From: Symbiodinium natans | Taxonomy: Eukaryota; Sar; Dinophyceae; Suessiales; Symbiodiniaceae | DNA: 64,000 nucleotides | Assembly (NCBI GenBank): GCA_905221605.1 | Contig: CAJNDS010002160.1 | Location: forward strand, 62,001-126,000 | Direction of reading: 5' to 3' | Shown here: piece by piece, positions 47,457-59,157 of the stretch | How positions within the stretch are numbered: position 1 is the stretch's first letter | Layout of the letters: each line of letters begins with the position of its first letter | Notes under the pieces: model-generated | What the model was told of the DNA's origin: nothing | What the model saw: only the letters and a program-made list of their open reading frames with translations | Database searches by the model: none | Translations under genes and position numbers: made by a program

Positions 47457-49833
47457 GGTTGAGATCCAGGGAGATGCAGATGAAGGCTCGGCTCAGTGAC
47501 GACTGGCACCGGAACCCCACAGCAGGAACCTTTAGACCCACAAGGGGAAATTGGGGTTGGTTTGACAGACGGAACAGGCAAGTTCGGAAAAACATGTAGC
47601 AAGTCAGGTGCCAGTTCTCACCCACGTCAACGGCCCTAATTGGTGCCTCACGGTTCGGTTGTCTTCCAGATCCGGCGTCGGGTGTCCTCCATCTCTCTGC
47701 CGCATTCATTCATACACCTCATACATTCCCTGTTTTTCATTCCACATTCATATAGGCTCGTATACAGCACCAATCAAGGTGAAAGGGGCTTCCTAGGCCA
47801 TGTCCGAGAGTACATCCTTGCCCCTGGAGGCCTTGCAGCCTTGCAACGCGAGTTGGCTGTCCAGAGGCTGCCGGCACGATTGCAGTAGGGCGATCACTCG
47901 AACGGTTGCGACAGGAGGAGGGGTTCTGCGTTTATGAAGGCAAGTCCTCGCTCTGGGGGTCTGTGTTGTTGGTGTTGTTTTGTGCTTTTCTGCTAGTTTC
48001 ATCTAGCATGTTCGGTCCTGCAAGTCAACGAAACGCATCGTTTCGTCATAGTCTGAGCGTTCTGTTTTTCCCCTCTAAAACTCTCTCTCTCTCTCTGAAT
48101 CTCTCCTCTTGCGTGGTCTCAGCTGGAGCGTCTTGCCTGTTCATCTTGACTTCGCCCTGCTGGCCTGCTTCAGCCCTTGTCTCTGTGATTCTCTGTGTCT
48201 GTGTGAGTGTCCTGGCACTACCAGCTTGAGAGCAGCCAGTGGAGTCACAGTTTTGGCTCTTGTATTCTCCACTGGTTTTTGGCACGACCTGGATTTGTCA
48301 GCCCGCCAGAGACCCAAAGTCCCACGTGTGTTTTCTCCAGATAAGCTGAGTCACTGGACGAGTTGACTCCACGACTTTGTCACTGTGGAGTGGGTGCTTC
48401 GGATGCGCAGCCTGGGTGGTACAAGAATGTCTGCGACAGCAGGTGTTTGCTTGCCTGTCCGGATGTCGTGGCAATTGTGGGAATTGTCTCGGATGGAAGC
48501 TGACCCCCAAAACCTTACACCCTAAACCCATGTTTCACGATGGGGGCGATATTCGCTCTTCGGAGATGGGGCTGCAGAAACCCCAAACCCCAAGCCCCAA
48601 ACAACCCTAGTCTTGGCCACATGTGCTGCAGAGCCGATTTGAGACTATTGAACCTGTGTACCTCGCCTGGCTTGTCCGAGTGTGAGCGATTAAACAACCC
48701 TAGTCTGAAACCCAAAACCCCCCCAAAGCCTTCTTGCGGCAAGGCAGAGTTGCGACAAGCTCCGAGAGCGAGTGGCGCAGACCAGGCTCGCGAGTTGGCA
48801 CGGTCCTGCAACTCTAAACTCACTCTCCTGCTTTATCGTGAACCCTCCAACCGAATGCCAATCCTTGGGGTCCATCCGTCGTACTACGCGAAGATAGGTT
48901 CCTGCGTGGATTTTGGGATAGGAACCGCTGCATTTAGCTTTTTGGGTGGCTTGAATTGCGGTGTTTGGGTGGAGAAGGAAGGGTCATTGCCTCATCAACC
49001 AGTCCAGTTGAGAAGCCTCGAAGCATGGTCGAGTGTGAGAGTTAATGACTGTGCAAAGTGGTAGTTCATACGGATCTAATTGTGGCAGAAGTCCATACAT
49101 TTCAAAGCTCGTTAACTAGCCGTTTGTTCTGCGCCATTTACAGACATTTTCACTCACCATCCATGGCTAAGACCGACATGCCCGATGCGGTTCCAGCAGC
49201 TTTCAGAGAGCAGTTGCCTTGTGGAGACGGAACACGCCAGTTCGGTCTTTGAAGCTCATGACCGTTGGATGTTTCTCCCGCTCAGGGAAGAGAAGGCTTC
49301 AGTGATGCGTGCAAGCTCAGCACTCAGCAGCGTGCAGCAGAGAGAGTGAGAGGTCAGGTTTTGGAATGGGCTAGTGTGCTCATCTAGGCATACTGTACAA
49401 TTTGCCCCACCGAAGCCTTGAAGCGAAGCACGCCATCGAGATCTTAAAACAACGCTCCACCGTGCTGTTCACGCGCGCCGGAGCAAGCGTGCAGCAGGAG
49501 AGACATCAGTTCTACATGGCAGGCGCAGTACTTTCAGGGTTTGTGACTTTGACAAGTCAGGACGGTCGACGCACGGCAATCATCAGATTTTTGGTCAAAA
49601 ACACGCTGCGGCTTGGGTTTTGGTGACATGCAGGCGTTCAAGTAAAGCTGCAACTGAGCCAAAGACCAGAGCCAGTCGGGTGATGATGGCTGTGTTTTAA
49701 GCTTTGAGTGCTAAGCTCACGGCAAACACGAAACCCTGAGCATCGATAGAAGTCCAAGACCACCAAAGACCGCCTCAGCGAGAAGGGCGTCAGGAGAAGA
49801 ACACATGGATGCTCTGACCAGGCGCTTGCAAGG
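47457..49833. other. no certain gene
   Basis: Open frames up to 174 codons (48540-49064 plus) include CCCAAACCCC-type motifs at about 48580-48600, the only telomere-like words in this part, and (CT)n at 48079-48097. No convincing exon chain. Confidence 0.3.
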
Positions 49834-50118
49834 GTAACACGGACGTTATCATCGTGCGGACATGCATGCTCTGGTAACACGGACGTTCTCATCGTGCGGA
49901 CATGCATGCTCTGGTAACACGGACGTTATCATCGTGCGGACATGCATGCTCGGGTAACACGGACGTTATCATCATGCGGACATGCATGCTCGGGTAACAC
50001 GGACGTTATCATCATGCGGACATGCATGCTCGGGTAACACGGACGTTATCATCGTGGGGACATGCATGCTCAGGTAACACGGACGTTATCATCGTGCGGA
50101 CATGCATGCTCTGGTAAG
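49834..50118 (+). repeat. 40-bp tandem repeat, about 7 copies
   Basis: taacacggacgttatcatcg recurs with exact 40-bp spacing from 49835 to 50075. Each unit ends catgcatgctc, a 6-bp palindrome ATGCAT within GCATGC overlap. Units differ by single bases. Confidence 0.95.
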
Positions 50119-51372
50119 AAACAACGGCAGGCCCGACGTTTTCGACTGCAAAGTCCCGGAAACACCGCAAAGAACGATGCATTCGATGCCAGCACGCCCG
50201 CTCCGCCACCACCCTCCGAAAAACACGACAGGCGCGACATTTTCAGTGGAAATGGCCACGAAACACCGAAAATACCGATGTGGTCGGCATGTGCGCGGCG
50301 CGCGTGAACAGCACGGTGGTGCCTAAAACAAGCGCCCCACCGAGACGGTGTAAGACTATGCCTGCATTGTCAAGTCTCAGACTGGCAAAGCCTGCACTGG
50401 GCCTACACGCAATCTGCATTCGGTGTGAGAAGCAGATGCAGTGCGCAGTATGACGCTCAGAAGCTGCCACGACATGCCGAGGTGTAAGTGACTGTAAGTG
50501 TTACCCACGACAGGCGATAGCCTGATGCAGGGTTTCCAAAGCCTAAGAAGTCCTTTAAAACCCGAGCAGTCGATAACATGTGTCAATACCATGGAGCCAA
50601 GGAACCAAGAGCACATCCAATCATTTTCTTCTTGAAGGAGTGTTTATGTGTTCTCAGAGCCGCGAACATCCAAAATTATACTTCGGAGACATACACCTTC
50701 CCCAGACTTCCCGAGTCTCGATTGGCTTCGGTTGGTTCTGGTTCACAACGAAGCCGGAAACAGACACGATGTTGACGTCGTAGCCAAATCCTCTTCGAAC
50801 TCAAATTCAGCACTTTTCTCGGCTCGCCTGCGGCTTTTCTCAGACTTTCGGCCAGAAGGCAATATGTCAATATGTCTCGCTGTGTTCAAGCCTAAGTATA
50901 TTTTAGCTCGACACACCGGATCAGGAGGAGTCATATAGGTGGTATAAAGTTCTGGCTTGCCACATTGGCTTCAGGTCTCGCTGGCGTGGAGGCTTGGGCA
51001 TTTGACATGTTCAGGGTGTCCGGACTGGTTCCTGGCTTGCGATCTAAAGGGTTCGGGAAGAACACCCTGTTGTACGGCATGTCTGAGTTTAGCTTGGGGA
51101 CAAGGAGTTGCTTTGCTTGGTGATTCATGTGAAGCCTTGATTTCTGACGGTCGCAAGGGCTGGGTCCAAGCTCTTCATCGTTTCGTTCACGCGTGGTGTA
51201 GAAAGAGAGATTGAGGGGAGCTGGAGGGTGGGGCTCAGGTTGAGGAACTGCTGCAAGCCAGATACCCATGACCCACTTTGGGCCCGGGCTCCAGATAGCT
51301 CTCCAGCCCTGGGCTTTCAGCGGGGAAGGGCTTCGTGCTTCATGTTGCGGAACATCTCTTGGTCTGGAACAG
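50119..51372. other. weak frames only
   Basis: A 208-codon minus frame (51557-50931) covers the second half, including the plus-strand exon at 51373; plausible composition (KLNSDMPYNRVFFPNPLDRK) but unsupported. Confidence 0.28.
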
Positions 51373-51438
51373 GCGGCGCGCATCCAGATTGCGCAGATGC
51401 GGCAAGAGCTGGAAATCCTGCAAAGCGAGAAGGAGGAG
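51373..51438 (+). CDS. 66-nt coiled-coil exon
   Basis: CTGGAACAG| AARIQIAQMRQELEILQSEK EE |GTTTCT. 22 codons, phase 0 at both ends, near-ideal heptad pattern (I, I, M, L, L). One of the clearest small exons. Confidence 0.58.
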
Positions 51439-52259
51439 GTTTCTGCTGGCTCTGATTTGAGCTTGAAGGATTTTGTCTCGGGTCTCGAGGGGTTGTTGTC
51501 ATATCCTGGTGGGGGTTGGTTGAGCACACGATGCCCTCCGCCAAGCATCCTGGCCACACCTGCAGAGCTACAGAAGTAGACATCGACACCTTTCGACTTT
51601 GTCTCCGAAATTCACGGCATGATGCAGCCACGAGCTGTCTGGGTCCTGGTACAGTCGGGTTCTTATATGCGAATCAGAGCTGCAGGAGTCACCGCCAGAT
51701 TCGCACGTGGAGGATCAGGCCTCCCAAGATTGAGCGTTAGTTTGGACAGGCCTGAAATCCGTGATGTTGTTCCTGGTTTACGTGGGGTTCAAGCAGCGCA
51801 GTGTGTGCGGGTCACAGCGCGCAGGCATCTGTTGCACTGCTAAGCGCTGCACGGGTTGAATTGCACCGTGCATCATGCCACGATCACGTGAGACTCGGCC
51901 ACTTGTACTGAGCATTCTTTGGACATCCTGGGTCCAGCGCTTTTGTCGTGGTCTTTCCCTTTCGAGCTTTTGAAGGGCACCATTGAAACAGAGCAAAACT
52001 GCACTCGAATCCGTCCACCCACAGCCTCACAACTTGAGTCTGCAGGGCCTGCTGTGATAGTCAAGCTTGTTGGAGCGCAAAAGTCTCCTTCAGGAAGCAG
52101 AACATAGCTGGCGCCAGATGAAGCTCTTGGAGTGTCGAAACCTGCGGCCGGGGCCTTAGCAGTAAAGGGTGGGGGCCTGCAGGTAGGGTAAAGGGGCAAT
52201 TATGCAGGGCTTCAAGGTTCTGGGCTTCAAGCTTTAGGCTGGTTTCTGAATCGTCGCAG
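51439..52259. other. no certain gene
   Basis: Frames continue open after the exon (SDLSLKDFVSGLEGLLSYPG to 51579) but no border is clear. Confidence 0.3.
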
Positions 52260-52369
52260 TGGAGTGGTTCGAATTTGATGAAATACCCACGATGAGACCC
52301 TTCTTCTACTTGCGAAGTGCGGGTTCAAAGAGGTTCAAGGTTGGGAGGGAGTCGAGAAGGCGTGAGATG
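52260..52369 (+). CDS. candidate exon
   Basis: TCGTCGCAG|TG then EWFEFDEIPTMRPFFYLRSA, GSKRFKVGRESRRREM and GTAAGA donor. Two-base start, phase 0 end. Frame remains open to 52546. Confidence 0.52.
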
Positions 52370-53178
52370 GTAAGAGGTGAGGCTGAGGTGTTCCGTGTCA
52401 GAATGTTTTCAACCTTAAAAACCAAGCACGCTCGACTGAGCGACGGCGCCTTTATTGCACTAAAGCATCCGATGTTGGGCGGCCAAGCTTTCGAAGCCAT
52501 CCGGCAAAGTAGAACCAGGCAGCAACCAGACAACATCCAAAAGTAAATTTGCATCTTTCCTGGGGTCATCCGCTGTCCATCTAGCCAGAGTGCTGTATGG
52601 ACTCTCCGGTTTGGAGGTGCAAGGTGGTCCTCCCGCAAAACTGTTTCAGGTCTTCCGGCGAAAACAACCAGTGTCTCAAAAAGGGTTGAATGAAGGGGCA
52701 AGAACTGCTTGGGATCTGAATGCCATGGCAGCCCCAAGCCAAAATGAGAAGTGGTCAAGTTTTTGCTGCTTCACCCTCTTGAAAATTCTAGAGGTTTAGG
52801 CTGTTGACACATTGGTTTGTCGCCAATCCAAAACCAGTCCCATACTGATCCTCCAGTGTCACCCTGCCCCGGTTTCACGCGGCTGGGTTCCCAGGCACGA
52901 GCTATCCAAGTGGCAACATCAGGCCGTGACCATTGGATGTCAACGTGACAGCGTTCAGGGGTGCTCAGGCATGTCAGCCCAAAGTATGTTCTTCCTTGAA
53001 GTTCATGTGCCAGGCTCCTCTTTAGTGCAGATTGCGTGGTGTGCACCACTTTGGAACCATTGAAAGGTTCCGTTCCATGTTTCAGCTCTAGGGATGCCAC
53101 AGCATCCACACTGCCATGTGCACCAAGTGGCAAGGGCGAAACCCGTAACTGCAAATGTGCAATGTCTGCAACGTGCAT
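52306..53178 (-). CDS. minus-strand 291-codon frame with one stop
   Basis: From ATG at 53178 open for 135 codons (LKRSLAHELQGRTYFGLTCL, VWDWFWIGDKPMCQQPKPLE), one TGA, then open in the same frame to 52306. Conflicts with the plus-strand exon 52260-52369 at its end. Protein-like; strand undecided. Confidence 0.33.
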
Positions 53179-53699
53179 GTCGGCCTACATGTCATACGTC
53201 TTTGGTGAGCGCGGACGTCCACTTAGACATGGCGATACTCCTGACAGCCGCTGCCTCCAAGCAATGTGCGGCAACAAGTGGTTGAGAATTTGTTTGTCAC
53301 GCCACCTTGTCTAATTTGCGACAGTCGTTCGAGAGCATGTGTAGCACCAACTGATTGGAGCCTTCCCCTTCTGCACTAGTTCTGAGGTGTAAGGCGAAGT
53401 CACCTGAAAGCCATCCAGGAAACTGTCACGTTGCCAGGCCTCGACATTAGAAGCCAAACGGCCCGCTGATGAGCAGGAGGTGTGGGCACCGCCAGTTTTG
53501 CGGTTGGTGTCTCCTGATCCTGAAGTAGCGTATGTCCTCAGAATATGCGCGCCTGTCACATCCGGTGACACGCTGTCTGTTTGTTGAAGCTAAGCTGCTG
53601 AAGTTCTCCCTGCATGGCGCGCGACAAGAGCCAACATGGCTCCAGCACGCTCACAAAAACAGCATAGATGAGTCAGGTAGTCAAGAATAAGAAGTTTCT

Positions 53700-54161
53700 G
53701 TGTTTGATGCAGTGCTGCACCGCATCCCAGGCTACGGAGTTAAGGAGCTCTTTCGTGAAGTTCCTAGGTTCAGCAGGTATCGATGCAGCGTGAGGTCAGC
53801 ATGCAGTGCAGGTACTGCGGCTAAAGGCAGAGGTCATGCACGCGCAGGCGGGCGGCAGTTTCTTGTTTTACTTGTCTTGCTGTGCCAACAAGGTCCTATG
53901 GAGGCACACGTTGCTCGTGATACTCGGGGAAAGCGAAGCCATGTTTATACAGTTCCTACTCGGGGCCACATCTGCGACTTCTCCTATTGTCACGATCTAG
54001 CTACAGGTCAACCCACTCTGGGAGTCTACTGGAGTTGCGTTTTACCTGAAAATATTGAGGAGAGTGGCGCGGGGGGGGGGGGGGATGAGTGCGCGTTCTC
54101 TGAAGCGCGCGTGCTTCGGAGAGCTCCATGCGCAGATCTGGATCGAGCGCGTTCTCTGTGA
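53700..54161 (+). CDS. open frame, 153 codons
   Basis: Begins FDAVLHRIPGYGVKELFREV. Crosses a G run (54069-54083) and the decayed repeat below, which reduces weight. A micro-exon candidate VLRLKAE (53812-53832, CAG|...|GTCATG) lies inside in another frame. Confidence 0.28.
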   Translation: MFDAVLHRIPGYGVKELFREVPRFSRYRCSVRSACSAGTAAKGRGHARAGGRQFLVLLVLLCQQGPMEAHVARDTRGKRSHVYTVPTRGHICDFSYCHDLATGQPTLGVYWSCVLPENIEESGAGGGGDECAFSEARVLRRAPCADLDRARSL

Positions 54162-54520
54162 GCGCATGCAGCAAACAGCGGGTAAAATCGACAACTCGGT
54201 CTATAGACCTGTCAATAACACGTAATTACTGGGTTATGCGGATCTTGGGTGTTGGATCGCAGTCTGCATGAGCACCTGTGTGCACGTCTATTTATCTCAA
54301 GCGCATGTTCCGGAGAGCTCCGTGGACGGGGATCGTTGTCTCCGTCAGAGCATGTAGTGCTAGTTACTTCTTTCATCTCTCGATCGAGTGTTCTGGGTAT
54401 GTAGCTCGTGAGGTCCGGATCGCGACCTCTATGAGCGCGTGTTTCCTCAAAATTTGGATTGCCCTGGGATCTTGAGTTATAGATCACGGTCGGTATGAGA
54501 GCATGCTCGTACGTTGTAGT
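54060..54520. repeat. decayed tandem repeat
   Basis: Words of the form GGATC...ATGAGNGCRTG recur near 54141-54168, 54240-54280, 54418-54440 and 54467-54500; GGAGAGCTCC occurs at about 54117 and 54313. Units are heavily diverged. Confidence 0.45.
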
Positions 54521-54673
54521 AAGCATATCCACCAGGGAATCCAGGCTAGCTTTCGTTGTCCTCGAACTTGCTCCTCAAGAAAGGCGTAGAAGCTTCGCAA
54601 GCTCATCTGTCAAACTAAGCTGTGCTTTGCTGTGCTTGGGGTTGGGACTCTGGGCACCATGGGCGTGGCACAG

Positions 54674-54726
54674 GACATCCTGGAGTCGACTCGCAATGCT
54701 TGCCGCCATCTGGAGGCCGAAGAGAC
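54674..54726 (+). CDS. candidate coiled-coil exon
   Basis: GGCACAG| DILESTRNACRHLEAEE, AC|GTACCC. Phase 0 in, 2 out. Upstream bases are also open in frame (TLGTMGVAQ). Confidence 0.45.
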
Positions 54727-55181
54727 GTACCCAAGGAGCCCAATGCAACGAAGCATCGGTTGCCTTCCCTGGAGTGGAAGAGCCTGGGGGAGAGAGGGCA
54801 TTGGCGCATGTTAGTGCAATCTTGGAGTTCCCTGACTGCCGTGGGCCAGTGTAGAGATCCATGCGCGAAGGTGGAGCAATCTATTCCGAACGTTGAACAT
54901 GAGGCTGGAGGGAATGGCCATGAAGTTTTTGATAGTTGTTGCAGCGGAGGGCAGTCTAAGGAAATCGCAGAGAGGTGATCTTCAACCAGTTCGGCTCTTG
55001 TAATTCATTTCGCCTACTTCCAGAATTACATGTCAGTTTGCTTCATGTTGTATCTGCCATCGCTGCGTCTCCTCTTCCTTCAACTTTGATTTCTGCCTCT
55101 TCTGCGGTATGTCCCCGGTGGCCAAAGCAGACCAAATTCAGGTCCTGGTAGTTGATGTGGGTTCGGCGACTTGCTTTTCAG

Positions 55182-55263
55182 GATGATGACGCGGATTATG
55201 ACGTGCTGTCACCAAAGCAGCCATCAGCCCACAGCGGCATTCAGGCCACGCGCTCAATTCTGT
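55182..55263 (+). CDS. candidate exon, acidic start
   Basis: Strong acceptor ttgcttttcag and perfect donor GTAAGT. Reads DDDADYDVLSPKQPSAHSGI then QATRSIL. Phase 0 in, 1 out. Confidence 0.55.
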
Positions 55264-56232
55264 GTAAGTCAGACCCTGCACATCGACATCGTGCTTTGCA
55301 GTCGATGGTGAGCGTGTGGCAACATCTGGACATTCTTTCTCAGGCAAATGTTTTTGCAATGGCCATGCTGGTGGTTTGGCATCCATTGAGTCAAGAACCT
55401 TCTTGTGTTTTCCGGGTTTCTGCTGCGCAGTACGATGCAGCCCTCTCACTCTGAGCCTTGCGGCTTTGTTTTGAAATCCTTTAGCAAGGACAGCCTTATG
55501 GCGCGCATGGTCGTGATGAGCTTTCGGGGATTGCCATTGTCAGGTCTTGGCTGAGAAGCGCTTGCGCGAGAAAGCAGAGGACCAAACCTCAGAACTCCCG
55601 TTGAAAACCGCAGCACCAGGCCACGATTGTGACTACGGGCCATTCGCAGCCTACACTGAAGGAACCTGCTAGTGCTGCCCCAAAAATGTGAGTAGAAGGA
55701 CAACTGGCAAGACTTGGTGCAGGGAGACGAGTTTAGGGCACAGCTTAAGGTTGGTCACAGCTAATTCTTGTTCTTTGTTGGCAAGTGAACATATGCAAGG
55801 CAGGCCTTGCACATTGAGCCAAACACTCCGGTCTGCAGTGGAACACCGTAGGGCCTTGCGCTCTTCCTGCAGGAGCGGGGCACGCAGCTGGCAGGAAAGG
55901 CGAAACGATTGGGACAGGTGCTGCTGGCCCAAAAGCTGTCTGGGCCCCAAAGCGGTGCTATCACGCTTTGCCTGCTTTCTGGTGATGTGGCTGTGCCTTG
56001 AATGGCAAAAGCGTGAGCGGCGCACAAGGGGTGGTTACAGTACCGATGTGGCTCGCACCCAGAAAGCAACAGCCTTTTTCTGGTTTCGGCACTCGAGCAG
56101 CAACCCTGAGCTCGTTTTTGCAGAGGCCTTTCCAACTGGCATGTGTCGGACTCCAATCTTTACTGTAGGGGCTTCGTGCTTCCCAACATGTTTTTCCAAC
56201 CCGGGTTAATTGTTGCCAACATGTCCATTCAG
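55264..56232. other. long overlapping frames on both strands
   Basis: Plus 55688-56209 (173 codons) and minus 56404-55961 (147 codons) overlap and neither shows a domain or consistent borders. Confidence 0.3.
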
Positions 56233-56391
56233 TCGCCTCTCGGCACGTCCAGTGCTCCATGTCGGCTTGAACAAAAACTGACTCATCAAGCTCAAGCAAA
56301 CTGTCAGATTCGCCTGCGTTCGGCATCGGAATCCGAAGCTCGGGGACAGCCATCTGAAACGGAGATATTGGCTGCGAAGCTGGCTGGAAAG
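56233..56391 (+). CDS. candidate coiled-coil coding segment
   Basis: CATTCAG| then ...CRLEQKLTHQAQANCQIRLR, SASESEARGQPSETEILAAK, LAG before a (CA)n run. Rich in E, Q, R, A, fitting the neighbouring small exons. Donor unclear. Confidence 0.38.
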
Positions 56392-56638
56392 CACACACAC
56401 ACACACAACTTTGAACAAAGAAACCCTAATCCGAACTGTTGGATGGAACATGTTGGAAAACCTTAAGAAACCTAAAGGCCTCGGGGCAAAGGGAAGAACA
56501 GGTATGCGTAACCCAGGAGGCCTAATGTGGGTGGGACGCTTCCAAACCGAAGCCCTGCCCCAGGAAAACTGAAGTTATTTGAAGCATTCTGAGGCCGTGA
56601 CCTCATGCAGAAGCATTGAATGCCACATCCCCTTGCAG

Positions 56639-56685
56639 CTAAGGCTGATCCAACGCCTTGAGAAGCAGATTGCCGAGGAAGAGCT
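56639..56685 (+). CDS. coiled-coil exon
   Basis: CATCCCCTTGCAG| LRLIQRLEKQIAEEE CT|GTAGCC. Ends in phase 2 and the next exon (56921) begins with one base, giving Leu at the junction. Intron 235 nt. Confidence 0.55.
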
Positions 56686-56920
56686 GTAGCCTGGCTAGGT
56701 TTGGATTAAGGGGATCATGAGATGGTCGGACTTCTGTACTTCTGTCTTCCCGCTTGAGGAGTCATGACGGGAGTTCACAGGCTTTAGGCCCTTTAGGCTT
56801 CGGCTTTGGCCCTTTCCAGCAAAAACAACGAACTATTGGAGCTGAGCAGTTCGGATGCGTGCGCAACCCAGGTCGCTGGTAGATGACATGTGCTGACGAC
56901 TGTTTTGTCCTCGCGCCCAG

Positions 56921-57022
56921 GCGTGTGGAGCAGAAAGAGCTCCGCCTGGCTGGTGAAGAGAAACTACACGTCCAGCTCAAGGCCGACCATGAGAGTGCCG
57001 CATATGCTGGGACCAGCAGGAT
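56921..57022 (+). CDS. coiled-coil exon
   Basis: Very good acceptor ctgttttgtcctcgcgccca-G. Reads RVEQKELRLAGEEKLHVQLK then ADHESAAYAGTSR, AT|GTCAGT. Continues the helix of 56639-56685 in frame. Confidence 0.58.
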
Positions 57023-57207
57023 GTCAGTAGGATGACGGAAGCTTGTGAGTCAGCTGTTCTCTACTTGACGTGGCGTCACATCGTCCTGTGTTTCCATGCA
57101 AGGCAGACCCTGAAAACCCAAGGAGTCCAAATTCATGGTGGTCTTTCGACTGCGAGCCATGGTTCATGCTTGCATAGGCTTACATGCTCGCATATGCTCA
57201 CTTACAG

Positions 57208-57250
57208 GTTCAGGGTTTGGAGCATGAAAGAACAAGAATGCAGGATGGAT
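57208..57250 (+). CDS. small coiled-coil-type exon
   Basis: CTCACTTACAG| VQGLEHERTRMQDG T|GTAGGT. Starts GTTCAG like the next small exon. Confidence 0.38.
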
Positions 57251-57339
57251 GTAGGTTTGATTGGTGGAGGTTTCCGGATGCCGTGCTTTTTAAGTTTGGA
57301 GCTTGGACTGGGATTTCCGGTCGGCCTTTGTCATTGCAG

Positions 57340-57370
57340 GTTCAGGCTGCCGCGCTTGAAGCTGCGAATA
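57340..57370 (+). CDS. 31-nt exon
   Basis: TTTGTCATTGCAG| VQAAALEAAN A|GTTGTG. Phase 0 in, 1 out; agrees with the two-base start of 57482. Confidence 0.38.
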
Positions 57371-57481
57371 GTTGTGTTTGTTAGAGTTGCGGTGTGGCCT
57401 GCCCCCGATGTTCTATAGATGGGCACGGGCAGGCCCCGGGATGTGCGTGGTGTTTTCACGTGCCATATGCGCTCCCTCCAG

Positions 57482-57560
57482 CACCTCGGAAGAGAAGGAA
57501 GCAACACAAACAGAAGGGGAAGAAGAAAGAAGCAGCACATCTCTCCCCTCGCACCTTATG
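57482..57560 (+). CDS. candidate exon, Lys/Arg-rich
   Basis: CGCTCCCTCCAG|CA then PRKRRKQHKQKGKKKEAAHL. Strongly basic, nuclear-localisation-like. A second frame gives an acidic stretch (TSEEKEATQTEGEEERSSTS), so the frame is uncertain because of purine-rich composition. Confidence 0.35.
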
Positions 57561-58017
57561 CAAAATAATGGCAGACCTGGGCCTGGCTTGCACATCAAAG
57601 ACATGGGCACGAATCTGTGGCACCGTGATGTGCTGAACAGACTGCAGGTCGCTCTACGCCAAAGATCAGATGAAATCGTGGCGGCTGGCCTTGATTGGGT
57701 TGATGGAGGGATGGGATGAAACCTCCCCAACATGTCGGGATGTCTTCGGTTGGCAGCAATGATTCGGGCACTTTCACCAGTTCAGCTGTATCTGATTGCC
57801 TCTGCCCCCAAGAACAACATGACATCGTCCAAGCGCCTCAACCTCATACTCAGCTGCCCTATGTCTTGTGAGCGTCACACGGTCAATGGTGGGCTAGACG
57901 TACTGTAGTAGACCCTACGCTTTCGCGGGTGGAATGCTAGCAGTTTCGAGGGCTGCAGGCAAGCAGCTGGAGGTAGCATCTCACGGCTCTGGTGTTGAAT
58001 CATTTTGAACACGCAAG

Positions 58018-58293
58018 CTTTGAAGACGATATCACCTCAAATTTGCAGAGCGTGCACATCGTCCTGCCCTTGAGTACTCTAAATTTCTACAGTGCGCACG
58101 ATTTAGCGATTCAGTTTGGGCTGCAACTCCAGAAGCCTCGTTCCCCCATGGCACAGGTCGACAGGATCCTCGGCAAGCTCTCTGTGCCACGAAGGGAGAG
58201 GGATAAGGCAGTGCCTCCGGTGGACTTTGCTCATGTGACTGCAAGAGCTCTTAAATGGGTTCATCCCACTGAGATGACACATTCTGAAGAGTC
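58018..58293 (+). CDS. candidate exon, 91 codons
   Basis: ACGCAAG|C then FEDDITSNLQSVHIVLPLST, LNFYSAHDLAIQFGLQLQKP, later DFAHVTARALKWVHPTEMTH and a perfect GTGAGT donor at 58294. Alternating hydrophobic pattern of a folded domain. Family unknown. Confidence 0.52.
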
Positions 58294-59157
58294 GTGAGTA
58301 TTTTCCGGAAGCACAACATGCACAGGAGCTACCGCAGGGCTTCACACCACCCTCAACGTGAAGTTGCAGCACGTGCCCAAAGATGCACACGCGCACGGCC
58401 AAGCAGAAGTGCACACTGTACACACATGCGCACGCATAGAGGTTGAGACGGCGCAGGGCATGCGTTCAGTTGAAGCTTTCTTGATCTTGTAGAGACGTGC
58501 AGGGTCTGAGCGGCGCAGTCTGCACATGATTTTTTATCGGCACCCATGGCAGGTCAAACAATCTCTCGAAGAGCCTTCTGTCCGCTCGAAGTGACAACCT
58601 GGGACATGTGCAATTGTGGGGGCATGTCGTTGGGAGGAAAGTATTCACAGTATTCGCCAATTCAGTTTGTAGGAGAACTCGGCTTCGGCTGGCCAATGCT
58701 GGTCTGCCTCTCACATGCCCAGCTTGTGCTCTCTAGCAGAGGGAGCCGTCTCACCTTGCCACCCTACCAATGTCGAAGGTTCGAAGCAGCCGTGCAGTTC
58801 GACAAAATAAAAAGCACATCGAAGTCCAGCGGCGGCACCAGGATAGGGTTGCATAGCAGATCGCAGCGGTTGCGCAGGCAGCCGAGGCCACAGGTCCCTG
58901 AAAGGGATGACGAAACCCATGGAGACTCGAGCATCCGTGCCAATATCGGCCGAGGTTTTGGCCTCGCAGGGCAATCATCTTCGAGGGAAGCATAGAGTAG
59001 AAAGGCATGGTTGCTGCATACATAGCTTCTGACTGGAAAGGTTCCATGTGCCCATCTGGCTTTTCCCCCCCCCCCGATGGTCAAATTGCTGGTGGTACGA
59101 ATGTCGAACGGACTGCAGCGTGACGATTTGTCGATCAGCAACCCGATGCAAGTTTAG
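58294..59157. other. weak frames; C run at 59067-59076
   Basis: Plus frame 58546-58995 (149 codons, starts MAGQTISRRAFCPLEVTTWD) competes with three minus frames over 58711-59214. Confidence 0.3.

Noticed and set aside
49834-50118. CRISPR-like array
   Set aside because: 40-bp units are contiguous with no spacers.
50931-51557. 208-codon minus-strand ORF
   Set aside because: Overlaps the clear plus-strand coiled-coil exon at 51373-51438 and has no independent support.
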